From an uncultured Paracoccus sp. (GTDB lineage Bacteria > Pseudomonadota > Alphaproteobacteria > Rhodobacterales > Rhodobacteraceae), in NCBI RefSeq assembly GCF_947487305.1, contig NZ_CANKWH010000010.1, forward strand, positions 1-64,000: DNA of 64,000 bases. Direction: 5' to 3'. Positions 49,747 to 57,750 of this stretch are shown here, piece by piece. The notes beneath the pieces were generated by a model. That model was not told the origin of the DNA and did not search any database. It was given only the letters and a program-made list of their open reading frames with translations. The position numbers and the translations under genes were made by a program. Position 1 is the first letter of the stretch; every line of letters begins with the position of its first letter.

Positions 49747-50172
49747 TCAGCCGCCATCCGCGACCAGACCGGCCGCCTCGATGGCGCGCTTGGCGCAGGT
49801 CTCGTCATTGTCGGAACTGTCGCCGGTGATGCCGACGGCGCCGATGATCCGCCCCTCGTGGCGGATCAGCACGCCGCCCGGCACCGGAACCAGCTTGCCG
49901 CCCGCCAGCGCATTCATCGACTGGATGAAATAGGGCTGGTCCTTCGCGCGCTCGAAAATGGTGCGCGAGCCGAGACCCAGCGCCACCGCCCCCTTGGCCT
50001 TGCCCTGCGCAATCTCGGGCCGCAGCGTGCTGGTGCCATCCTGCCGCAGCAGCACCTTCAGATTGCCGGCCGCATCGATCACCGCCACGGTGATCGGCTT
50101 CAGGCCCATCTCAGCGGCGATCGACAGGCAATCGTCGGCGATCCTGCGCGCGGTGGTCAGGTCAAGCTCCAT
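49747..50172 (-). CDS. GlcG/HbpS family heme-binding protein
   Basis: The 141-residue protein has the GlcG/HbpS pattern: TTARRIADDCLSIAAEMGL, ITVAVIDAAGNLKVLLRQDG, then GGVLIRHEGRIIGAVGITGDSSDNDETCA. GlcG lies in the E. coli glycolate operon and HbpS-like proteins can bind heme, but the role of this family in glycolate use is unproven. It is convergent with the aminotransferase gene across 8 bp and close to a glycolate-type dehydrogenase gene, a context that agrees with the glc association. No signal peptide is visible. The promoter should lie in the long gap upstream. Confidence 0.8.
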   Translation of the reverse strand: MELDLTTARRIADDCLSIAAEMGLKPITVAVIDAAGNLKVLLRQDGTSTLRPEIAQGKAKGAVALGLGSRTIFERAKDQPYFIQSMNALAGGKLVPVPGGVLIRHEGRIIGAVGITGDSSDNDETCAKRAIEAAGLVADGG

Positions 50173-51228
50173 GGTCGTCTCCTCTTCAACTCCTGCCGGG
50201 CATTTCGGCCCGGCCCGGCAAGGTTTGTGCGCGATAATAAGGGGACTGGCCAGAACCTCAGGGCCGGAGGTGGGAACAATCTGTGCCTAAAAGATGAGTC
50301 AGATGATCGTTTCGACTACTTCAAGGTTAATATTCTTAACGCAAGTGTCGTGCAGGCGACATTCGCTCTGCGTGTATCGGCTAGGTTGGTGGTGTAGCTA
50401 GTGCCGGTTCGGAAGCATCGTGACGGTTTCGCGTTCTCACCTCGTTTCCGTTTTTGTTCAAGGTGTTGTTGCCATTGTCGTTCGCCCACCAGCAGATGTT
50501 CCCTCAGACATCTTCCTTCGCGTTCCTTGGCGGGGGCGTGAAGGCCGACAATGATGACGCTCGGACCTGGTCGGGATCGACTTAACTGGGGTTGACCGAC
50601 CAGGTCCAAAAATCCCCCCGCACCCGACGGTGCTGCGGCAGTGCAGCCCCGTTGTCAGCCGGGATGTGGTGGTTTTTCCGCCCGGTCTTTTCGACGATAC
50701 TTCCGGCTGGCTTGGCAGCACCGGGCGGGCCGTCGACGGAACGGGCGGTTTTCGGAGGCGGCTTCCCCTGCTGCCGCTTGTCCGCTGCGCAGACCTGTCT
50801 TGCCCGAGTCCCCCCGGGCCGGACAGATCCGCTGATTTCGCCCGGCATCGACAGGAACCCTCCTGATGGTGTCGGGTGAAAGGCGTTGTGAGCGGATGAC
50901 TTCGCGCCGGGATGGCCGAAGCCTCCGTCAAGTCAGGAACTCACGTGCGCCATCTTTGGCGCGGGTCGTTGGTGCTTGCGCCTCTGTAATCCAAAGGCTT
51001 TGGAACCACTCCCGATCCGCGACGAAACGCCGCGAACGCTGGCAAGGGGCCGGAAAAGCCCTGCGCTGGCCTCGATTTCTCCGCTCCCGGTTGTGATCTG
51101 GTCCGAATATTTTACTTGCGGCTGTTAACCTTTTTGTCTTTGATGGCAGGTGAACTACCTGTTTCAATTCGAGTATCGGACGATTTATCGGTCCCGCCCG
51201 CTTCGCTGCCAAAGACGGGAGCCAACAG
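50173..51228. other. intergenic region without a convincing gene
   Basis: This gap of about 1.06 kb lies between the GlcG-like gene (minus) and the molybdenum hydroxylase operon (plus). Frames of 60-178 codons exist on both strands, but they are compositionally odd and share no recognisable domain. It holds a long 12-bp inverted repeat (50563-50607) and an AT-rich stretch at 51100-51150 that may be the promoter of the downstream operon. A decayed gene or mobile-element remnant is possible but not shown. Confidence 0.6.
50563..50607. repeat. 12-bp inverted repeat with 21-base loop
   Basis: GGACCTGGTCGG (50563-50574) and CCGACCAGGTCC (50596-50607) are perfect complements. The right arm is followed by AAAAATCCCC. 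Arms of this length are unlikely by chance. On the plus strand there is no U-tract, and on the minus strand the T-run precedes the hairpin, so it is not a normal terminator. It may be a relic of a mobile element, a binding site or an RNA structure. Confidence 0.6.
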
Positions 51229-54087
51229 ATGTCCGCGTCTCGGACCAAGCCGGGTTTGGCCGGTGCCATAACGGCTGACGGCCGGTTGAGCCGGCGCAGT
51301 TTCATCGCATCCGCCAGCGGGTTGATCGCCGTTACGGTTCTGGGCCTTCCCCGCGCAGCGTCCGCGCATTCCACGCAGCCGATGACTTTCCCCCCGGGCG
51401 CGCTGGGGAAACCGGGCACCGCCACACAGCGCATCGACGGCCTTGCCAAGGTGCGCGGCGACAAGGTCTTTGCCCGGGACTATGCCGCGCGGGACATGCC
51501 GGGCTGGCCTGCCGCGCAATGGCACGCCCTCTATCTCTATGCGCTGACCACCGATCACGCATTTCTGGGGCTGGACCTGTCGGGACTGACCAAGGCCGCT
51601 CAGCCCCGGCGCATCGTCTATGGCGATGACATGTCGAAATCACTGCGCTCGCCCAAACTGGTCCGCCGCCGCGATCTGGCCATCGACGAGAAGCTGCAGC
51701 AGGCCGGGCAGACCGGCAAGCAGCGGCAAGGCTTCGACCGGCCGACCGGGCAGGAGTTTGACCTGATCGTGCAGCCGGGCGCGACTCCGAACTATCTCGG
51801 CCAGGCGGTCGCGCTGTTACTCTTCGACAGTGCCGCCGCCTGTCGCGCGGCGCAGCGCGAGATGCGCTTTCGCGATAGCGACTTTCAGGCCTATGCCGCA
51901 GATGTCAGCCGGTCCGAGAATATGGGAGAGATTTTCCCGCCCCAGACGACCTATGTGAAATACGATCTGAACGGCCAGCAGTTCAGCTATGCCAGCGCCG
52001 ATCCCGAGAATTACCTGGCCGAGGTGCCGGGCTGGCAGGGCAGGATCGCCGCCGAGATCGCGGCCCATCCCGATTACATCACCCAGCCCATCGCCTGCGA
52101 CATGCAGGCCACGGACCCGATGTTCCTCGAACCGGAAGCCGGGCTGGTCTGGTATGACGCCGAGACGGCGGCGCTGAACATCGTCCTTGGCACGCAATCG
52201 CCCGATGGCGATGTCCGCGACCTTGCCGGGATGTTCGGCTCGGCGGATTCCCCGGTGAAGGTCGAGGCGATCAACCTGACCCCCTGCTCCCCGGGCGGCG
52301 GCTTCGGCGGGCGCGACAGTTCACCCTTCACGCTGATGCTGGCGCTGGCGGCACCCTTTGCCGAAGGCAACCCGGTCCGTCTGGCGCTGGACCGGTTCGA
52401 GCAGTTCCGCACCGGGTTGAAGCGCCACGGCACCATCGTCAAGGGCGCGCTGACCGCCGCGCCCGACATGTCTCTGAAACTGGTCGAGATGAATTTCGCC
52501 TTCGACGGCGGTGGGCGCAAGAACCTCAGCCCCTATTGCGCGGCGCTGGCGGCGCTCTGCGCCGGCGGCGCCTATCAACTGCCGATGGCGAACATCTTTG
52601 CCGAGGCGCGGCACAGCCAGAACATCTCGGGCGGGTCGCAGCGGGGCTTTGGCGGCCCGCAGGCCTATTTCGCAATCGAGACCGCGCTGGATGATCTGGC
52701 GGCAGGGCAGGGCTGGGACCCTGTGGCGCTGCGCCGCGCCAATCTGGCGACAGAAACCAGCACCACGGTCGCGGGCGGGCCGATCGCGCAGGAATTGCGG
52801 CTGGCCGAGATGCTGGACCTTGCCGCGGCGCATCCGCTGTGGCGCGACCGTGCCGCGATCAAGGCCGGGTTCGCCGCGCGGGGCATTAGCTATGGCACCG
52901 GCCTTGCCCTGTCGCTGCAGGCCTATGGCACCTCGGGCGATGGCATGGTCGCGGCGGTCAGGATGGCCCCGGATGGCAGTTTCAGCGTGCAGTCCGATGC
53001 GGTCGACATGGGCAATGGCTCGGCCACGACGCTGGCCGTGGCGATCGGTGAGTATCTGGGCACCAATGCCAGCAGCATCGAGATGGCGGATTATGACCTC
53101 TTCGGCCAGACCGGATTGACGACAGATGATCCGGAAAAGCAGCGTTGGGCCAATCCGCGCTGGACGGCGAAAAGCACCGGCTCGTCATCGGCCTGCCTGA
53201 CCGGGCTGCATCAGGTCCATACCGTCAAGGAAACGGCGCGCGCCATGTTCGAGGGCAGCATCCTGCCCGCAGCCCGGCGGCTCTGGCAGCTGCCCGACCT
53301 GGTGTCGAGCGACGTGGCATGGGTGGGCGGATTGCTGGTCGACATCAGGGGATTCATGCCGCCCCTGAGCCATCGGCAGTTGGCGCAGGACATCTACGCC
53401 AGCCTTGGCACCGACACGCCGCTGCCGACCGGTGCCTTGGGTCATGCCTATTTCCAGTCGGACTGGGCCGAGGCCGATTTCGATACAGCCGGTGGCAGGT
53501 TGCGCCTGCGCCTCGACGGTCTCGCCTGTTACGGCGCGGAGGGCGCGGCGCCCAAGCCGATCCCGCGCCAGAACACCATCGGCCCCGATGCCCTGACCAC
53601 CCGCTATTCCCGCTATGTCTGGGCGCCCTGCCTGAACGTGATCGGGTTGACGGTCGACCGCGCGAATGGCCGGGTCGAGCTGCAGAACGTGCTGAGCGTC
53701 CTGAACGCCGGGCGCATCCATGTGCCGGAACTGGTCTCGGGCCAATCGCAGGGCGGGATCGCCATGGCCCTTGGTTATGCGCTGATGGAGGACATGCCGG
53801 AGGGGATGGAGGGGCCGGCCAACGGGCTCTGGAACCTGAACCGCTATCATTTGCCGCGCATGGCCGATCTGCCGCTGGCCACCAGCTATGCACCCGACCT
53901 TCGGGCACAGGAACTGGTGGTCCTGAAGGAAACGCCGGGCGATGGCCGGGCCGGGCGCGGCATTGCCGAGGCGGTCATGTGTTCGGTCGCGCCGGCGATT
54001 TCGAACGCGCTCTTCGATGCGGTCGGGCGACGCTATGCCTCGCTGCCGATCACGCCGCAGAAGATCCTGCAGGGGTTGGCGTCATGA
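51229..54087 (+). CDS. molybdenum hydroxylase large subunit (xanthine dehydrogenase family, IorB-like)
   Basis: The 952-residue protein has a twin-arginine signal (LSRRSFIASASGLIAV), so it is exported folded with cofactor. The Mo-binding domains include NLTPCSPGGGFGGRDSSPF, GGSQRGFGGPQAYFAIE and the late segment RGIAEAVMCSVAPAISNAL, where the Glu sits where the catalytic Glu of the family is expected. The layout is that of single-subunit IorB-type aldehyde or N-heterocycle dehydrogenases. It overlaps the 2Fe-2S subunit gene by ATGA, and a diheme cytochrome c gene follows, giving a full periplasmic electron path. No XdhC-like maturation gene is adjacent. The substrate (aldehyde, purine or N-heterocycle) is unknown. 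Confidence 0.85.
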   Translation: MSASRTKPGLAGAITADGRLSRRSFIASASGLIAVTVLGLPRAASAHSTQPMTFPPGALGKPGTATQRIDGLAKVRGDKVFARDYAARDMPGWPAAQWHALYLYALTTDHAFLGLDLSGLTKAAQPRRIVYGDDMSKSLRSPKLVRRRDLAIDEKLQQAGQTGKQRQGFDRPTGQEFDLIVQPGATPNYLGQAVALLLFDSAAACRAAQREMRFRDSDFQAYAADVSRSENMGEIFPPQTTYVKYDLNGQQFSYASADPENYLAEVPGWQGRIAAEIAAHPDYITQPIACDMQATDPMFLEPEAGLVWYDAETAALNIVLGTQSPDGDVRDLAGMFGSADSPVKVEAINLTPCSPGGGFGGRDSSPFTLMLALAAPFAEGNPVRLALDRFEQFRTGLKRHGTIVKGALTAAPDMSLKLVEMNFAFDGGGRKNLSPYCAALAALCAGGAYQLPMANIFAEARHSQNISGGSQRGFGGPQAYFAIETALDDLAAGQGWDPVALRRANLATETSTTVAGGPIAQELRLAEMLDLAAAHPLWRDRAAIKAGFAARGISYGTGLALSLQAYGTSGDGMVAAVRMAPDGSFSVQSDAVDMGNGSATTLAVAIGEYLGTNASSIEMADYDLFGQTGLTTDDPEKQRWANPRWTAKSTGSSSACLTGLHQVHTVKETARAMFEGSILPAARRLWQLPDLVSSDVAWVGGLLVDIRGFMPPLSHRQLAQDIYASLGTDTPLPTGALGHAYFQSDWAEADFDTAGGRLRLRLDGLACYGAEGAAPKPIPRQNTIGPDALTTRYSRYVWAPCLNVIGLTVDRANGRVELQNVLSVLNAGRIHVPELVSGQSQGGIAMALGYALMEDMPEGMEGPANGLWNLNRYHLPRMADLPLATSYAPDLRAQELVVLKETPGDGRAGRGIAEAVMCSVAPAISNALFDAVGRRYASLPITPQKILQGLAS

Positions 54088-54605
54088 GCATCCGTTTCAC
54101 CGTCAATGGCCAGCCGCAAGAGGTCGCCGATACGCGCGGCACGGATCGGCTGATCGATTATCTGCATGACGACCTGAACCTGACCGGCACCAAGTTCGGC
54201 TGCGGCATCGGCGTCTGCCGGGCCTGCACCGTGGTCATGGCCAAGGCACCGAACCCCGCCGGCACGCAGATCGTCAGCTGTTCGACCCCGCTGTCACTGC
54301 TGGCGGGGGCCGAGATCACCACCATCGAAGGCGTCACGCCGAAAGAAGGACTACTGCCGATCCAGCAGGCCTTTCTCAGCCATTTCGCGTTCCAATGCGG
54401 CTATTGCGCGCCGGGCTTCGTGATGGCAGCCCAGCTGTTCCTCGAGGGGCTGGCGGCCCGGCCTGTTCCTGTTGACCAGCTGGACGCGGCGATCGCCCGC
54501 GCCATCGGCGATCATATCTGCCGCTGTTCCGGCTATGTACGGTATGCGCAGGCGCTGAAAGAGGTTGCGCTGTCGGTTCTGGCCCAAGGGGGCGACGCGA
54601 CATGA
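54084..54605 (+). CDS. 2Fe-2S subunit of the molybdenum hydroxylase (IorA-like)
   Basis: The 173-residue protein has two [2Fe-2S] clusters. The plant-ferredoxin-like one is in KFGCGIGVCRACTVVM with its fourth Cys in IVSCSTPLSLL, and the second is in FQCGYCAPGFVMA with HICRCSGYVRYAQA. It passes electrons from the Mo site to a cytochrome, here presumably the diheme protein encoded next. The start at 54084 overlaps the large-subunit stop and the end overlaps the cytochrome gene start (ATGA). No signal peptide is seen, so it is probably carried through the Tat system together with the large subunit. Confidence 0.9.
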   Translation: MSIRFTVNGQPQEVADTRGTDRLIDYLHDDLNLTGTKFGCGIGVCRACTVVMAKAPNPAGTQIVSCSTPLSLLAGAEITTIEGVTPKEGLLPIQQAFLSHFAFQCGYCAPGFVMAAQLFLEGLAARPVPVDQLDAAIARAIGDHICRCSGYVRYAQALKEVALSVLAQGGDAT

Positions 54606-55540
54606 TCCGGGCGCTGCTTCTCGCAACGGCGGCGCTGCTGACGGTCGCAGCCGGTGTCTCGGCCCAGACCAGCCATCAGGCCTATGCCCAACAATGCCGG
54701 GAAGCCATCGGCGATCTGCCCGATTTTTCCTGCGCCGATGGCGTGCCGGTGCCGGTCACACAGGACGGGCAGGAGGTGCGAACTCCGGTGCCGGGCATGA
54801 CCTGCGACCGGCCCTCGCTTCTGGACAATGGCACGGGTTCCGATGGCCAATGCGTGCCGCATTCCCGCATCCTGAACCTTTCGACCGACCGCATGATGGT
54901 TTCGGTCATGTGCCGTCAGAAGGTCATCCGCGCGGCGGACAGTCTGGACTTTGACGACATCGATGTGATCGCCCACAACCCAGCGACAGGGGCGACCTGC
55001 TGGTTCCAGGCTTCGGGCAGTGATGGGCAACCGGTGTCGGGCCGGACGGTGCGCTCGCCCACGGCGGGACAGGATGACGGTTTCTGGAAGGCGCCGGAGG
55101 ACGTGGCCACGGATGGCTGTGGCAATTGCCATGACAACGACCCTTTCATGTATTCGCCCTTCGTCGGGCAGGTCATCTCGGAACTGCCGGCTGCGCCCTT
55201 CGGCCCCTATTTCCATGTCGGTCCGGAATTCGGCTTCGACGCATGGCCGACGCGGACCTTTGATCTCGCGGACAACACCTGCCTCTCGTGTCACCGCATC
55301 GGCACCGATCAGACCTGCGGCGCGCTGACCCGGGTGATGACGGGTCAGACCGTCCCGACCGGGGCCGACGCGCTGGCCCGCAGCTATGCCTTCACCCATG
55401 CCATGCCACCGGATTTCAATCAGGATATCGAAACTTGGACGACAATCTACGGCCCTGCCATCGACCAGATCCGCTCTTGCTGCCTCGATCCCGATCAGGC
55501 CGCCTGCCGACCGACCTTGCTGCCAGGGGCCGATCCGTGA
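54602..55540 (+). CDS. periplasmic diheme cytochrome c, probable electron acceptor of the hydroxylase
   Basis: The 312-residue protein has a signal peptide (LLLATAALLTVAAGVSAQ, cleavage near residue 21) and two heme c motifs, CGNCH at 173-177 and CLSCH at 227-231. Several other Cys residues occur (TCDRP, GQCVPH, SCCLDPDQAAC), which is many for a cytochrome c and may give disulfides. No family name is certain. Its position after the 2Fe-2S subunit gene suggests it accepts electrons from the molybdenum hydroxylase in the periplasm and passes them to a terminal oxidase. It ends with a GTGA overlap into the Crp/Fnr gene. Confidence 0.8.
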   Translation: MIRALLLATAALLTVAAGVSAQTSHQAYAQQCREAIGDLPDFSCADGVPVPVTQDGQEVRTPVPGMTCDRPSLLDNGTGSDGQCVPHSRILNLSTDRMMVSVMCRQKVIRAADSLDFDDIDVIAHNPATGATCWFQASGSDGQPVSGRTVRSPTAGQDDGFWKAPEDVATDGCGNCHDNDPFMYSPFVGQVISELPAAPFGPYFHVGPEFGFDAWPTRTFDLADNTCLSCHRIGTDQTCGALTRVMTGQTVPTGADALARSYAFTHAMPPDFNQDIETWTTIYGPAIDQIRSCCLDPDQAACRPTLLPGADP

Positions 55541-56208
55541 GGAACAGCACGGCCTTCCCCAATCTCCTGCGCGCGAATATCCTGGCCAACCTGCCCGACG
55601 AGACCAGAACCAGTTTTATCGACCAGTGCCTCGTCCGCTGCCACAGCGCGCCGGTCGAGATCCTGACCCAAGGCGTGCCGGCGGCGGGGCTGTTTCTCGT
55701 CGCGCATGGCCGGGTCGAGGTCAGCCATTGCGATGAGGACGGGAACAGCTCGCTGATCTATATCGCCGGGGCCGGCGAGGTTCTGGGCGAGGTCGAGGCG
55801 CTGACCGACAATCCCTGCGCGGCAAGCTGCACCACGCTACCGAACACCACGCTTCTGTTCTGCCCGACCGCCCAGATCATCGAGCGCATCGGCTCGGTGC
55901 AGTTCTTCCGCAACATCCTGTCGACCATGTATGAACGGCTGATGCGCGACAACCGGCTGCTGATCATCAACCAGTTCTACACGCTGGATCAGCGGCTCTG
56001 CATCTACCTGGGTCAGCTGAGCAGCCCCAACCGTCCCGATGTCGAGATCAGCCAGGCGCAGCTGGCCGGGATGATCGGCTGCTCGCGTCAGGCCATCAAC
56101 CGCAAGCTGGCGAAGCTGCAGGACGAGGGCCTGATAGGGCTTGGCAAGGGCAAGATCCGCGTGCTGGACCGCGAGGGGCTGGAACGGATGGGCGACGTGG
56201 TACGCTAG
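55537..56208 (+). CDS. Crp/Fnr-family transcriptional regulator
   Basis: The 223-residue protein has a cNMP-binding-type beta-roll (ILTQGVPAAGLFLVAHGRVEVSH, GAGEVLGEVEAL) and a C-terminal winged helix-turn-helix (ISQAQLAGMIGCSRQAINRKL, then AKLQDEGLIGLGKGKIRV). The start is a GTG that overlaps the cytochrome gene stop (GTGA), so the regulator is translated with the hydroxylase operon. The pattern of the N-terminal Cys residues (CLVRCH, CAASC) does not match the classic FNR cluster ligands, so sensing of oxygen is not implied. Autoregulation of the operon is a fair inference. Confidence 0.82.
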   Translation: MRNSTAFPNLLRANILANLPDETRTSFIDQCLVRCHSAPVEILTQGVPAAGLFLVAHGRVEVSHCDEDGNSSLIYIAGAGEVLGEVEALTDNPCAASCTTLPNTTLLFCPTAQIIERIGSVQFFRNILSTMYERLMRDNRLLIINQFYTLDQRLCIYLGQLSSPNRPDVEISQAQLAGMIGCSRQAINRKLAKLQDEGLIGLGKGKIRVLDREGLERMGDVVR

Positions 56209-56290
56209 AGCGCGGAGCGGCATCTCGTGTGTTGCATCGGCCCGCGCCTTCGCCACAGCATGACCGGGGAAGCCGCGCCGGAGGATTCGC

Positions 56291-57187
56291 GTGATCGACA
56301 AGCTGGAAATGTTCCTTGCCGTCGCCAAGGAAGGCCATTTCGGCCGCGCGGCGCAAAGCCTCGGGATCACCCAGCCCTCGCTGTCCGCCGGGATCAAGCA
56401 GCTTGAGGGGCAGCTGGGCGTTCTGTTGATCCTGCGCGGCTCGCGCTATGGCGGGCTCACGCCCGAGGGCGAGAAGGCGCTGCTCTGGGCGCGTCGCATC
56501 GTCGGCGATGCCCGGCAGCTGCGCGAGGAAATGCGGGTGGCGCGGCACGGTCTGGCCGGCCGTTTGCGCATCGCCGTGATCCCGACCGCTCTGCCCTGGG
56601 CCGCCCGCGTCTCGGCGCATTTCCGCAAGGCGCATCCCCATGTGGAATTCACCTTCCTGTCGCGGACCTCGATCGAGATCCTGCAAATGCTGGACGGGCT
56701 CGAGGTGGATGCCGGGATCTCCTACCTGGACAACGAACCCCTGGGAAAGGTGACGTCGGTCAGGCTCTACAACGAGCGGTACATGATCATCGCCCGCGAG
56801 GATCATCCCTTTGCCAAGGCCGATTCGCTGCCCTGGTCGGCGCTGGACGGGCAGCCCCTATGCCTCTTGACCGCCGACATGCAGAACCGCCGGATCATCA
56901 ATCGCGCCTTTGCCGAGGCCGGTATCGTGCCCCGGGTGGCGGTCGAGGCGAATTCGACCATCGTCATGGTCTCGCAGGTCCTTGCCGAGAATGCGCTGAC
57001 CATTCTGCCCGAGGGCATCGCCGCGTTCCTGACCGAGGGAAAACCCTTGAAACTGATCGCCTTGGAGGGCGCGACGCCCAATCACGCCGTCGGCCTGATC
57101 GCCCCGTGGCGCGACCCGGAACCGCCGGCGATCAAGGCGCTGCTGACCGAGACAAGGCGGCTGGTCAGGGTCTCGGACGATAGTTGA
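56291..57187 (+). CDS. LysR-type regulator of the formate dehydrogenase operon (FdsR-like)
   Basis: The 298-residue LTTR starts at GTG (MIDKLEMFLAVAKEGHFGRA), with its helix-turn-helix in AAQSLGITQPSLSAGIKQLE. The effector domain (RLRIAVIPTALPWAARVSAH and onward) is of the CbbR/CysB-like class II fold. It is co-oriented with fdsG and lies 86 bp upstream of it. That interval contains an LTTR-like palindrome (57192-57214). LysR-type FdsR regulators control fds operons in other bacteria, which supports the role. An unusual feature is its orientation parallel, not divergent, to the operon it likely controls. Confidence 0.82.
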   Translation: MIDKLEMFLAVAKEGHFGRAAQSLGITQPSLSAGIKQLEGQLGVLLILRGSRYGGLTPEGEKALLWARRIVGDARQLREEMRVARHGLAGRLRIAVIPTALPWAARVSAHFRKAHPHVEFTFLSRTSIEILQMLDGLEVDAGISYLDNEPLGKVTSVRLYNERYMIIAREDHPFAKADSLPWSALDGQPLCLLTADMQNRRIINRAFAEAGIVPRVAVEANSTIVMVSQVLAENALTILPEGIAAFLTEGKPLKLIALEGATPNHAVGLIAPWRDPEPPAIKALLTETRRLVRVSDDS

Positions 57188-57191
57188 TGCC

Positions 57192-57214
57192 TATCGATTA
57201 ACGGATCATCGATA
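57192..57214 (+). promoter_or_regulatory. LTTR-type palindrome upstream of fdsG
   Basis: TATCGAT and ATCGATA form perfect 7-bp arms with a 9-base spacer, containing the T-N11-A layout bound by LysR regulators. The site lies between the LysR stop and fdsG and about 60 bp before the fdsG start, a fitting place for control by the adjacent regulator. Confidence 0.7.
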
Positions 57215-57273
57215 TTGATTTGGCGTGCGACTAACGGCTTAGCTGCCCCATCCAATTCGATGAAAGGCCAGCT

Positions 57274-57750
57274 ATGCTTGATCGAGCGCAAGCCCCATCC
57301 ACCGAGGAGATCCGCGAGGTCGTGACGCCGCTCGCCGGGCTCGAGGGTCCGCTGCTGCCGATGCTGCACGCCTTGCAGGACACCTATGGGCTGATCCCCG
57401 AGGGCGCCGTGCCGGTGCTGGCCGATCTCCTGAACCTTGGCCGGGCCGAGGTGCATGGCGTCATCAGCTTCTACCACGATTTCCGCGATCACCCGACCGG
57501 GCGGCATGTGCTGAAGATCTGCCGGGCCGAGGCCTGCCAGTCGATGGGTGGCAACGCGCTGGCTGCCGCGACGCTGAAGAAGCTGGGGGTCGACTGGCAT
57601 GGGACCACCGCCGATGGCGCGGTGACGGTCGAGCCGATCTATTGCCTTGGCCTCTGCGCCTGCGCCCCGGCGGCGATGCTGGATGGCCGCGTGGTCGGGC
57701 GGCTGGACGAGGATCGCATGGGCAAGCTGCTGGCGGAGGTCCGGGCATGA
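57274..57750 (+). CDS. fdsG: NAD-dependent formate dehydrogenase gamma subunit
   Basis: The 158-residue protein is a NuoE-like [2Fe-2S] subunit with ligands in KICRAEACQSMG and CLGLCACAPAAM. The N-terminal helical domain has VVTPLAGLEGPLLPMLHAL. It belongs to the soluble, oxygen-tolerant Mo-formate dehydrogenase FdsGBACD and passes electrons between FdsB and FdsA. It is the first gene of the operon and overlaps fdsB by ATGA. Length is normal for FdsG. Confidence 0.93.
   Translation: MLDRAQAPSTEEIREVVTPLAGLEGPLLPMLHALQDTYGLIPEGAVPVLADLLNLGRAEVHGVISFYHDFRDHPTGRHVLKICRAEACQSMGGNALAAATLKKLGVDWHGTTADGAVTVEPIYCLGLCACAPAAMLDGRVVGRLDEDRMGKLLAEVRA

Noticed and set aside
50458..51464. Minus-strand frames of 157 and 178 codons in the large gap
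   Set aside because: No domain, ribosome binding site or plausible composition; the second runs into the start of the molybdenum hydroxylase gene.
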